Shown here in pieces: positions 1-6,083 of a DNA stretch of 8,565 nt. Location: positions 1-8,565 of the forward strand of contig CAMEXG010000082.1 of the NCBI GenBank assembly GCA_945947045.1, in the 5' to 3' direction. Below the pieces are notes generated by a model. It was not told the DNA's origin. It searched no databases and saw only the letters and a program-made list of their open reading frames with translations. The first letter of the stretch is position 1. Every line of letters begins with the position of its first letter. The position numbers and the translations under genes are program-made. The stretch is from an uncultured Spirochaetales bacterium (GTDB lineage: Bacteria; Spirochaetota; Spirochaetia; Sphaerochaetales; Sphaerochaetaceae).

Positions 1-240
1 GAGCAAGCAAAAGACTATGAGAACAAGATTCAGAGAATAGAAGAAGAAAAGACAATAGTAGAAGAGAAAAACGCAAGATTAGAAGATGAAAATGCTAGAC
101 TTAAAGAAGAGAACGAGAAAAATCTTTTAAACCAGAGCCTACAATTTGCCAAGAATCTTATCGCTACCACTTCCTATTCCCTTTCTGAGATAGCAAAGAT
201 CACCGGACTGGACGAATCTGAACTAAAGAATATATCTTAG
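1..240 (+). CDS. C-terminal fragment of a probable Rpn-family (PD-(D/E)XK) nuclease/transposase
   Basis: The first reading frame is open from the window edge to a TAG stop at 238-240, giving 79 residues of a protein whose start lies outside the window. Residues 1-43 are strongly charged and rich in Glu, Lys and Asn with heptad spacing, so they should form a coiled coil. Two adjacent heptads (NARLEDE and NARLKEE, residues 24-37) are near copies. The tail holds a short helix-turn-helix-like segment (SLSEIAKITGLDESEL, residues 60-75). This tail, a coiled-coil linker followed by an 'EIAKITGL' module, is characteristic of Rpn-type recombination-promoting nuclease/putative transposase proteins. The nuclease core is not visible, so the family call rests only on the C-terminus. 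Other coiled-coil proteins ending in a similar module are possible. Confidence 0.6.
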   Translation, partial: EQAKDYENKIQRIEEEKTIVEEKNARLEDENARLKEENEKNLLNQSLQFAKNLIATTSYSLSEIAKITGLDESELKNIS

Positions 241-325
241 TAACGACTCTAACCCGGAGCACCGGAAAGTATGTCTCTCATCCATAGAAACCTCCAGCAC
301 ACATACCTTAAGAATACCCCTCAAT

Positions 326-376
326 AAAAAAATAGGCCTATAAGACTCGTTATTATCGTTTCTATAGGCCATTTTT
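326..376. terminator. Bidirectional rho-independent terminator
   Basis: An inverted repeat has arms at 335-349 and 357-370. The outer eight base pairs are perfect (GGCCTATA with TATAGGCC) and the inner part pairs after a one-base bulge and a small internal loop. The hairpin is flanked by seven A's at 326-332 and five T's at 372-376. Read on the minus strand it is a hairpin followed by a seven-T run, 19 nt past the pepE stop. Read on the plus strand it has a shorter T run and could end transcription from the Rpn-like gene. Its position between two converging genes fits a shared terminator. Confidence 0.8.
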
Positions 377-388
377 ACGAGTATTTTC

Positions 389-1114
389 TTATCCTTTTTC
401 TACAAAAACTTCTTCTCCGTCTTCAGATATCTTATTTCTCTTTCCACCATAGATAGACCAACATTCACCAGCAATTACTTCGCCCTCATCTGAGGAGTAG
501 ATATAAGTGCCGTCAGGAATGCACATTACAGCTCGATTCTTAAAGAATGGATAAACAATTTCTCTATAAAGATTTATACCATCCAACTCATCGTTTTCTT
601 CCGCTCTATAGTGAGGAATAATGACGAGACTTGTCAGCCCCAATCCCTTTACCAATTTGTTACACTCTTCACTCTTTGTTTCGCCTTCCTCTTCAGGCAT
701 TAGATACACTTCTTTGCCGCTGTTCATACTTCCCGCACTAATAGCAAGAAGCGTTCCTTTAAAGCGAGAAATAAGCATTTTCAAAGGAAAGGAGGAGAAG
801 AACTTATTTTGTGTCGGCGTATGTCCTCCTGAAAGAATAACAAGATTGCACTTAGAGAAAAGAGAAGCAGCTTTTCCTTTGTTTCTATCATCCAAGACAG
901 TAAGAGAATTTACTTTTAATCCCTCTTTTTCTATACAGGAAGCTAAATCATGAGCGAAGTATTCAGTCACTTCATAGTCCTTCGGATCCGAAGCGACAAA
1001 AAGAATATCAGTCTTTTCTCCTAAAGAAGAAAGGAACCTCTCTTTGAAGTTATTCTTTTCAAAAAAACTTCCAGTATCCTCGTCAATCGGACTGGATGTA
1101 AGAAAGTATTTCAT
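389..1114 (-). CDS. pepE: Peptidase E-like S51 serine peptidase (aspartyl dipeptidase family)
   Basis: The 241-residue protein has the fold signature of peptidase family S51, related to class I glutamine amidotransferases. A beta-strand leads into SGGHTPTQN (95-103). The nucleophile elbow AISAGSM (124-130) places the likely catalytic serine at Ser126. A conserved IPHY holds His168, and PDGTYIY (200-206) is typical of the C-terminal part. Length is close to the family norm of about 230 residues. Characterised members cleave dipeptides with N-terminal aspartate in the cytoplasm, and no signal peptide is seen. The ATG lies in an ATGA overlap with the ddc stop, and an AAGGAG site at 1120-1125 is 5 nt upstream, so the start is well supported. 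It is the last gene of the dat-ddc-pepE operon and ends 19 nt before a terminator hairpin. Exact substrate is unknown, since the family also includes cyanophycinases and related peptidases. Confidence 0.82.
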   Translation of the reverse strand: MKYFLTSSPIDEDTGSFFEKNNFKERFLSSLGEKTDILFVASDPKDYEVTEYFAHDLASCIEKEGLKVNSLTVLDDRNKGKAASLFSKCNLVILSGGHTPTQNKFFSSFPLKMLISRFKGTLLAISAGSMNSGKEVYLMPEEEGETKSEECNKLVKGLGLTSLVIIPHYRAEENDELDGINLYREIVYPFFKNRAVMCIPDGTYIYSSDEGEVIAGECWSIYGGKRNKISEDGEEVFVEKG

Positions 1115-2562
1115 ACTCTCTCCTTTTCCATATCTCTGTATTCTTTTATCTTCTTGATTAGAACAGGGAAGTCGGAGAAACCAAGATTAGGATTAAGAAG
1201 AGTAAACTTCAACATTACTTTCCCATCCATCACAGTCTGGCCTATTACCGTTCCGTTCTCCAGAAGTCTTCTCCTTACTCTCTTATTCACTTCATCTCCA
1301 TCAGAAAGTGCAAATACCACACTGGAAAGCTCAGGTTTTACAGGGACAATGAAATCCGGGTCGTCTTTGATCAGGCTCCAGAAATAGTCTGCATTGTCTA
1401 TAACTTTAGTGATCATCTCATCAAAACCATCTTTTCCTCTGGTCTGAAAAGCCATGAACACTTTCAAGGCATCGAAGCGTCTTGTAGTCTGCATGCTTTT
1501 TCCGACAAGATTAATATATCCGTCTTCTTCGTCTTCTTCACGATTAAGGTAATCTGCATGGAGTTCGAAACACTCCAGCTTCTTTCCATTCTTCATCAAT
1601 AAAGCAGAACAAGAAATCGGAAGAAGGAACATCTTATGGAAATCAATAGTGATGGAATCAGCTAGAGACAAATATCCAAGTCTATCTCTATACTTACTGC
1701 TCATTATTGCTCCCGACCCGTAAGCGGCATCTGCATGAAGGTGCATACCATATTTGTCACAGATTATTCTCATTGCCTTGACATCATCAATGGATCCGAA
1801 GTCTGTCGTTCCTATGGTAGCGACTGCGGCAAATGGATATAAGCCTTCTGCGATATCTTCCTCTACCATCGATCTAAAAGCATCGACGTCGATTTTACAT
1901 CTCTCGTCTACCGGGATTTTTCTTACAGCATCATACCCGAGGCCTAAGATGTGGCAACCCTTGTCCATGGAGAAGTGAGAAATCTCAGAAGTATAGAGTC
2001 TCAAAAGTCTTCCTTCTTCACCTATTCCTCTTTTCTTTACGTCCTTACCAAACTTCTCTTCTAGATACCAGTCTCTTGCTGCGATGATTGCAGAGATATT
2101 TGATTGGCTGCCACCGCTGGTGAAACATCCGTCAGCCCCATCTTTATATCCATAAAGACTCAACAAGCCATGAACCATAGCTTCCTCGACTTCTGTAGCA
2201 GCCGGACCTTGGTCCCAGCTGTCCATACTGTCATTGAAGGCTGCAATAAGAAGCTCGGATGAGATTGTCTCCATTAATGCAGGAGAATGAAGATGTGGCA
2301 TATAAGAGAGAGACCAAGTTCTGAGAAGATTAGGAAGAATACTCTTCTCCACTTTCTCCATTGTCGCATCAAAGCCGATGCCCTTTTCCGGAAGAAAACC
2401 CAAATCATTTATTTCTTTCCTCAAAACATAAGGATTGATTCCAGAAAAGGCTCTCTCATCGTCTATAGTGCGAAAGAAGGAAGCCATGGTCTTATTGATC
2501 ATGGCTTCAAATTCCTTCTTGTCCTCAATTTTATTAGATAGAATAAAGGGCTTATTTGACAT
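1111..2562 (-). CDS. ddc: PLP-dependent group II decarboxylase, probable L-2,4-diaminobutyrate decarboxylase
   Basis: This 483-residue protein belongs to the group II (aromatic-L-amino-acid/glutamate type) PLP decarboxylases. Visible landmarks are TSGGSQSN (148-155, cofactor phosphate region), the ring-stacking His196 in SEISHFS, HADAAYGSG (276-284) with Asp278 for the pyridine nitrogen, and SITIDFHKMF (303-312) with Lys310 as the Schiff-base lysine. The DFHK motif followed by LPISCSALL matches diaminobutyrate decarboxylases and RhbB/DesA-type enzymes more than tyrosine or glutamate decarboxylases. It follows a diaminobutyrate aminotransferase and overlaps it by 11 nt, which supports the reaction L-2,4-diaminobutyrate to 1,3-diaminopropane plus CO2. 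The first ATG has only a distant AGGA. Met21 (codon at 2500-2502) is preceded by AAGGA and is an alternative start. Lysine or another diamino acid as substrate cannot be excluded from sequence alone. Confidence 0.83.
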   Translation of the reverse strand: MSNKPFILSNKIEDKKEFEAMINKTMASFFRTIDDERAFSGINPYVLRKEINDLGFLPEKGIGFDATMEKVEKSILPNLLRTWSLSYMPHLHSPALMETISSELLIAAFNDSMDSWDQGPAATEVEEAMVHGLLSLYGYKDGADGCFTSGGSQSNISAIIAARDWYLEEKFGKDVKKRGIGEEGRLLRLYTSEISHFSMDKGCHILGLGYDAVRKIPVDERCKIDVDAFRSMVEEDIAEGLYPFAAVATIGTTDFGSIDDVKAMRIICDKYGMHLHADAAYGSGAIMSSKYRDRLGYLSLADSITIDFHKMFLLPISCSALLMKNGKKLECFELHADYLNREEDEEDGYINLVGKSMQTTRRFDALKVFMAFQTRGKDGFDEMITKVIDNADYFWSLIKDDPDFIVPVKPELSSVVFALSDGDEVNKRVRRRLLENGTVIGQTVMDGKVMLKFTLLNPNLGFSDFPVLIKKIKEYRDMEKERV

Positions 2563-3904
2563 AGTCTTTGTTTATATTCCTAACAACTTTCTCTAGAATA
2601 GAAATACCTGTCTCCAAGTCTTCATCACTGATATTTAAAGCTGTGAGACATCTCATAACGGAGCCGTTTCTACCACCCTTCTCCATTACAAGGTGATTAT
2701 CGAAGCATTCTTTCTGGACACGGGCGCAGATAGTACCACTTTCCATTGGATGTCCCATAATATCGACAGGACCGGTAGGATCTACAAATTCGATTCCCAG
2801 CATCAAGCCTTTGCCTCTTACGTCCCCGACAATCGGGCATTCAGCCTTTAAAGCCTCCATGCGGCTTCTGAACTTGTCACCCTTTCTGACTACATCGGCA
2901 AGGAATCCTGGGGACTTAAGCCTCTCCATCACCACTGTTCCTGCAACCATAGCCAGCTGGTTACCCCTAAATGTCCCTGCATGAGCGCCAGGACCCCAAG
3001 TATCAAGCTTTTTGTTATATATTACGACGCTCATAGGCTGAGTTCCGCCAATTGCCTTTGAAGCAAGGATTACATCAGGAACGATTCCTGCATATTCAAA
3101 AGCAAAAATCTTACCGCTTCTTCCCATACCACACTGTATTTCATCACAGATAAGAGGAATATCAAGTTCTGCAGTTACTCTTCTTACTGTCTGCAAGAAC
3201 TCTACAGGAGCAGGTATTACTCCGCCCTCTCCCTGAATAGGTTCCAGAATGACGGCTGCAGGTTTTGTTATTCCGCTCTCAGGATCTTTCAAGAGTCTCT
3301 CGAAGTAAGAAGCGCAGGCTTTTGCTCCTTCCTCTCCTCCCAGACCCATGGGGCATCTATAAGAATAAGGATATGGCATAAACTGGACGCCTGGCATCAG
3401 ATTCTGAACCTTGTTCTTTGCATTACAGTTACCTGTAAGGGCCATAGCTCCATGTCCCATGCCATGGTAACCGCCAGAGAAGGCTATTACACTCCCCCTG
3501 CCTGTTGCACTTTTACAAAGCTTGATGGCTGCATCTGTAGCATCTGTTCCTGATGGAGAACAGAACTGGATTTTTACATCCTTGGCCATAGAGAAGGGAA
3601 GAATCGAATGAATCTCCTCAACAAACTTATCTTTGGCAGGAGTCGTCAGATCCAAAGTATGAAGAGGCGCCCCAGATGATATCAGGTCTATCATAGCCTG
3701 ATTAACTTCATCATCGTTATGCCCCAAAGCCAAAGTACCTGCTCCACATAAGAAGTCTAAATACTTGTTTCCTTCTACATCCTCAACCCAGACACCTTTT
3801 GCCTTTTTCAAAGCAAATGGGAACTTTCTCGGGTAGCTCCTTGCAGAGGATTCGAATTCATTCTGACGATCCGTAAAATACTTGTTGGTTGATGTTACGT
3901 CCAT
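2552..3904 (-). CDS. dat: Diaminobutyrate--2-oxoglutarate aminotransferase (class III)
   Basis: The 450-residue protein is a class III PLP aminotransferase. It shows the N-terminal pattern RSYPRKFPFALKKAKGV (22-38) and GAGTLALGHN (54-63), then PLHTLDLTTP (80-89), which together are typical of Dat/RhbA enzymes. SGT at 118-120 binds cofactor phosphate, GGYHGMGHG (144-152) stacks on the ring, DEIQCGMGRSG (254-264) supplies Asp254, and ASKAIGG (281-287) holds the Schiff-base Lys283. The family makes L-2,4-diaminobutyrate from aspartate semialdehyde with glutamate as amino donor. The ATG is preceded by AAGGA at 3914-3918, 9 nt away. It is the first gene of the operon, and the decarboxylase immediately downstream makes 1,3-diaminopropane synthesis the likely purpose. 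EctB of ectoine synthesis is related, but no ectA or ectC is present. Confidence 0.88.
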   Translation of the reverse strand: MDVTSTNKYFTDRQNEFESSARSYPRKFPFALKKAKGVWVEDVEGNKYLDFLCGAGTLALGHNDDEVNQAMIDLISSGAPLHTLDLTTPAKDKFVEEIHSILPFSMAKDVKIQFCSPSGTDATDAAIKLCKSATGRGSVIAFSGGYHGMGHGAMALTGNCNAKNKVQNLMPGVQFMPYPYSYRCPMGLGGEEGAKACASYFERLLKDPESGITKPAAVILEPIQGEGGVIPAPVEFLQTVRRVTAELDIPLICDEIQCGMGRSGKIFAFEYAGIVPDVILASKAIGGTQPMSVVIYNKKLDTWGPGAHAGTFRGNQLAMVAGTVVMERLKSPGFLADVVRKGDKFRSRMEALKAECPIVGDVRGKGLMLGIEFVDPTGPVDIMGHPMESGTICARVQKECFDNHLVMEKGGRNGSVMRCLTALNISDEDLETGISILEKVVRNINKDYVK

Positions 3905-3939
3905 TTCACTTTATCCTTTTCATTCCATAAAAACTTTTT

Positions 3940-3955
3940 CTGGGTGTTTTCCCAG
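3940..3955 (-). promoter_or_regulatory. Small hairpin in dat leader
   Basis: On the minus strand CTGGG and CCCAG form a perfect five-base-pair stem around AAAACA, followed by AAAAAG and then five T's. It ends 36 nt before the dat ATG. The T run is offset from the stem, so it is a poor intrinsic terminator but could be part of an attenuator. An overlapping imperfect palindrome at 3925-3943 (CCA-n-A5-n-T5-n-TGG) offers an alternative fold. Confidence 0.35.
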
Positions 3956-3995
3956 CCCCTAAATCAAGTCTGCCTTTCCCTTTTCCATTTCAGTC

Positions 3996-4023
3996 GACAA
4001 AAGAAATAAAAAAGGCTTTTGTC
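3996..4023 (-). promoter_or_regulatory. Inverted repeat with competing third arm in dat leader
   Basis: GACAAAAG at 3996-4003 and CTTTTGTC at 4016-4023 form a perfect eight-base-pair inverted repeat with a 12-nt loop. A third element, ACAAAAG at 4042-4048, is complementary to the same CTTTTGT segment. In a minus-strand transcript the middle arm could therefore pair with either neighbour, giving two exclusive helices. This holds only if dat transcription starts upstream of about 4050, which is not established. Confidence 0.35.
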
Positions 4024-4061
4024 AGCCCGCTCATATTACCAACAAAAGGGGGAGTACGCTA

Positions 4062-4075
4062 CATAAAATTTTATG
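4062..4075. promoter_or_regulatory. 14-bp perfect palindrome, candidate operator
   Basis: CATAAAATTTTATG is a perfect palindrome without spacer, near the middle of the divergent intergenic region. Its symmetry and placement fit a dimeric repressor site serving one or both genes. It is AT-rich, so a chance origin is possible. No regulator gene is in the window. Confidence 0.35.
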
Positions 4076-4123
4076 AAATTCGTTTTTTTGCCCGTTTTTC
4101 CTTCTTTTATAGAGAAAATCTCT

Positions 4124-4149
4124 TTCAGACTCTTTTCTCAGACTGTTTT
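4124..4149 (+). repeat. Two tandem copies of a 13-bp repeat
   Basis: Two adjacent 13-bp units share TCAGACT and a following TTTT, with two mismatches between copies (4124-4136 and 4137-4149). The inverted element TCTGAAA at 4154-4160 can pair with TTTCAGA at 4123-4129. The repeat lies 41 nt before the dehydrogenase start, so it could be a direct-repeat activator site or part of the 5' leader. Confidence 0.4.
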
Positions 4150-4190
4150 TAGTTCTGAAAAATGGTACATTCATCGGAAAGGAAAAGAGA

Positions 4191-5153
4191 ATGAAGATAG
4201 TATTATTAGATGGATATACAGTAAACCCAGGAGACCTTAGCTGGGATGAAATAAAGAAAGAGGGTGACTTTCTCTATTTTGATAGGACAGGAAAAAATAG
4301 AAGCGACATTATTAAGAATATCGGGGACAGCGATATAGTAATTACAAACAAAACGCCCATAGATAAAGAAACGATCGATGCCTGCCCATCCTTGAAATAC
4401 ATAACAATCCTTGCCACAGGATACAATGTGGTGGATATAAAAAAAGCAAGAGAAAAAGGAATTCCTGTATCAAACATCCCGACTTATGGTACAGATTCCG
4501 TGGCTCAATATGCCATAGCTCTTCTACTGGAACTTTGCCACCATATCGGGCATCACAGTAACGAAGTAAAAAACGGAAGATGGGAGAAGTCCATAGACTG
4601 GTGTTTCTGGGATTATCCACTAGTTGAACTATCAGGAAAGACTATCGGTATTCTAGGCTTCGGAAGAATAGGAAAAAGGACTGCAGAGATAGCCAAAGCT
4701 TTTGGAATGAATGTTATAGTCGCAGGACGAAAAGACGAGGAGTATACAGACGATGAGGGTTGGAGGCATGTGTCAAAAAAAGAGTTATTTAAAAAATCCG
4801 ATGTAATATCACTCCATACCCCGGAGACTGAAGAAACAAAGAAGCTCATAAATGCTGAAACAATATCTATGATGAAAGATGGTGTCTTGATCGTAAACTC
4901 TTCTCGTGGAGGACTTGTTGACGAAGAAGCATTAGCCGATGCCCTCAACAAAGGAAAAGTCGGAGGAGCAGCCCTAGACGTAGTCTCCACCGAACCCATA
5001 GAAGCCACAAATCCGTTAAAAAGAGCAAAGAACTGCATTATCACTCCCCATATGGCATGGGGTGCAAAAGAGGCCAGAGAGAGGATAGTGGAGACTACGC
5101 TCTCGAATATCAGGGCATTCAAAGAAGGAAAGCCTCAGAACCTAGTCAACTAA
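4191..5153 (+). CDS. D-2-hydroxyacid dehydrogenase (glycerate dehydrogenase/hydroxypyruvate reductase type)
   Basis: The 320-residue protein has the standard two-domain layout. The substrate-binding half includes ATGYNVVDI (75-83) and the segment after GIPVSNIPTYGTDSVAQ (90-106). The nucleotide-binding fold carries GFGRIG (156-161) after LSGKTIGIL. The catalytic triad is visible as Arg239 in NSSRGG, Glu268 in STEP and His287 in TPHMAW. Length and motifs match D-glycerate dehydrogenase/hydroxypyruvate reductases, which reversibly reduce 2-oxoacids in the cytoplasm. At the end of the second Rossmann strand the protein has AGR (178-180) rather than an acidic residue, which would permit NADPH. 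The ATG is preceded by AAGGA with 7 nt spacing. It is divergent from dat, stands alone on this strand, and its stop is one base from the convergent EamA stop. Phosphoglycerate dehydrogenase is less likely because no C-terminal ACT domain is present. Confidence 0.85.
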   Translation: MKIVLLDGYTVNPGDLSWDEIKKEGDFLYFDRTGKNRSDIIKNIGDSDIVITNKTPIDKETIDACPSLKYITILATGYNVVDIKKAREKGIPVSNIPTYGTDSVAQYAIALLLELCHHIGHHSNEVKNGRWEKSIDWCFWDYPLVELSGKTIGILGFGRIGKRTAEIAKAFGMNVIVAGRKDEEYTDDEGWRHVSKKELFKKSDVISLHTPETEETKKLINAETISMMKDGVLIVNSSRGGLVDEEALADALNKGKVGGAALDVVSTEPIEATNPLKRAKNCIITPHMAWGAKEARERIVETTLSNIRAFKEGKPQNLVN

Positions 5154-5154
5154 T

Positions 5155-6030
5155 CTATTGTTTGTTGTTTTTTATCTCAGAAAACAAGGTGGAGCCGAGA
5201 ATAAACACTCCACCTGTTATCTGCAATATATTCGTAGGCTCAGCCAGAATTAAAGCGGAGACAATCATAGCTGTCAGAGGATCTATATAACTTAGTAGTG
5301 ATATTTCGGAGCCTTTAAGATGAGGAAGGGATGAGAAATACACCGAATATGTTATTCCCGTGTGTAGAATACCCAATATTAGAAGAGATACCCAACCGAT
5401 GTCATCTAAGGAGAGGATATTAAAGCCACTAGTGAAGGCCACATAGGGGGAGAGGACGATTATTGCAGCGATAAACTGCATAAATGTCCTCCCTATTCCA
5501 TCGATATTCTGGATCTTCTTGTTTATTAGAATGACAGTTGCATATAGAAATGCTGCACCTAGACCCAGCATTATTCCCTTTATATCGTCACTTCCCTTTC
5601 CGCCTCCACCTCCGCCGATTACCATTCCAAGTCCTATAGTGGAGATTACAAAGCACATTACTTTCGTTTTATTAAGCTTCTCCTTCATAATAAAAGGAGA
5701 GGAAAGAAGAACGATAGTAGGGGCGAAATAGTAGCTGAGTGTGGCTGCAGTGATGGAAGTGTAGTTATAAGCTTCAAAAAGAAGAATCCAGTTGAAGCCC
5801 ATGGCCGCTCCTGAAAGGAAAAGCAACAAAAGAGTCTTATTCTTTAATCCCTTAAATATATTCTTCTTACTAAATATCAGAAAGAGCGCGATCACTATAG
5901 CAGCCAAAACAGCTCTATATAGAGCTATCTCGCTACTGGAGACAGATATCAGGCGTGTAAAAACCCCTATGGTTCCGAAGATAGCCATAGAAACTGAGAA
6001 CAATAATTTTGCCGGGTATTTCTGCTTCAC
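5155..6030 (-). CDS. EamA/DMT-family transporter
   Basis: The 291-residue protein has about ten hydrophobic segments (roughly 8-27, 35-54, 66-85, 92-112, 123-138, 152-170, 182-200, 211-232, 243-263 and 268-284), arranged as two EamA repeats. APTIVLLSSPFIMKEKL (104-120) and YIDPLTAMIVSALILAEP (248-265) are the conserved ends of the repeats. Members export or import amino acids, nucleobases and other small metabolites across the inner membrane, and the substrate cannot be read from sequence. The start is a GTG with a weak GAAGAG site, and an ATG 7 nt upstream is out of frame and quickly stopped. An unusual run of six glycines (139-144), coded by mixed glycine codons, lies in the linker between the repeats. 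It is the last gene of the minus-strand cluster, 53 nt after the AEC gene. Confidence 0.88.
   Translation of the reverse strand: MKQKYPAKLLFSVSMAIFGTIGVFTRLISVSSSEIALYRAVLAAIVIALFLIFSKKNIFKGLKNKTLLLLFLSGAAMGFNWILLFEAYNYTSITAATLSYYFAPTIVLLSSPFIMKEKLNKTKVMCFVISTIGLGMVIGGGGGGKGSDDIKGIMLGLGAAFLYATVILINKKIQNIDGIGRTFMQFIAAIIVLSPYVAFTSGFNILSLDDIGWVSLLILGILHTGITYSVYFSSLPHLKGSEISLLSYIDPLTAMIVSALILAEPTNILQITGGVFILGSTLFSEIKNNKQ
5186..5216 (-). other. Inverted repeat inside the 3' end of the EamA gene
   Basis: AGGTGGAG at 5187-5194 and CTCCACCT at 5208-5215 form a perfect eight-base-pair inverted repeat with a 13-nt loop, extendable with one bulged base. Read on the minus strand it is followed by TTGTTTTC, resembling a terminator but lying about ten codons before the EamA stop. 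The two converging genes have no other space for terminators, so it could act as a 3' stabilising hairpin. It may equally be coincidental coding sequence. Confidence 0.3.
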
Positions 6031-6083
6031 ACGGTCATTCTCTTCTTTTTTAATAAAAACAGGAATAGAAGACAGAGTTTTTT

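Larger units (their letters stand above)
3905..4190. promoter_or_regulatory. Divergent intergenic region with structured dat leader
   Basis: These 286 nt separate the divergent dat and hydroxyacid dehydrogenase genes and must hold promoters for both. I find no convincing pair of -35 and -10 boxes. Weak -10 candidates are TATAAA on the minus strand near 4107-4112 and TACATT at 4166-4171 on the plus strand. The region is rich in T runs and contains an inverted repeat at 3940-3955, another at 3996-4023, a perfect palindrome at 4062-4075, an AGAGA-AAA-TCTCT repeat at 4111-4123 and a tandem repeat at 4124-4149. No plausible additional gene is seen. Confidence 0.6.

Noticed and set aside
271..327. 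Short ORF of 18 codons between the Rpn-like gene and the terminator.
   Set aside because: Very short, weak ribosome site and no recognisable motif. The stretch is better seen as untranslated 3' sequence.
621..953. Plus-strand 110-codon ORF.
   Set aside because: Lies fully antisense to pepE, whose protein shows clear family motifs, and has no domain character of its own.
1111..3904. A siderophore (rhizobactin-like) or ectoine cluster.
   Set aside because: Dat and Ddc relatives occur in siderophore loci, and EctB in ectoine loci, but no siderophore synthetase, EctA or EctC gene is in the window.
3996..4023. An ordinary rho-independent terminator in the intergenic region.
   Set aside because: The stem is AT-rich, lacks a following T run on either strand, and lies between divergent starts where a 3' terminator is not expected.
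4613..5122. Minus-strand 169-codon ORF.
   Set aside because: Antisense shadow of the hydroxyacid dehydrogenase. Its Ser/Pro-rich composition is typical of a shadow frame.
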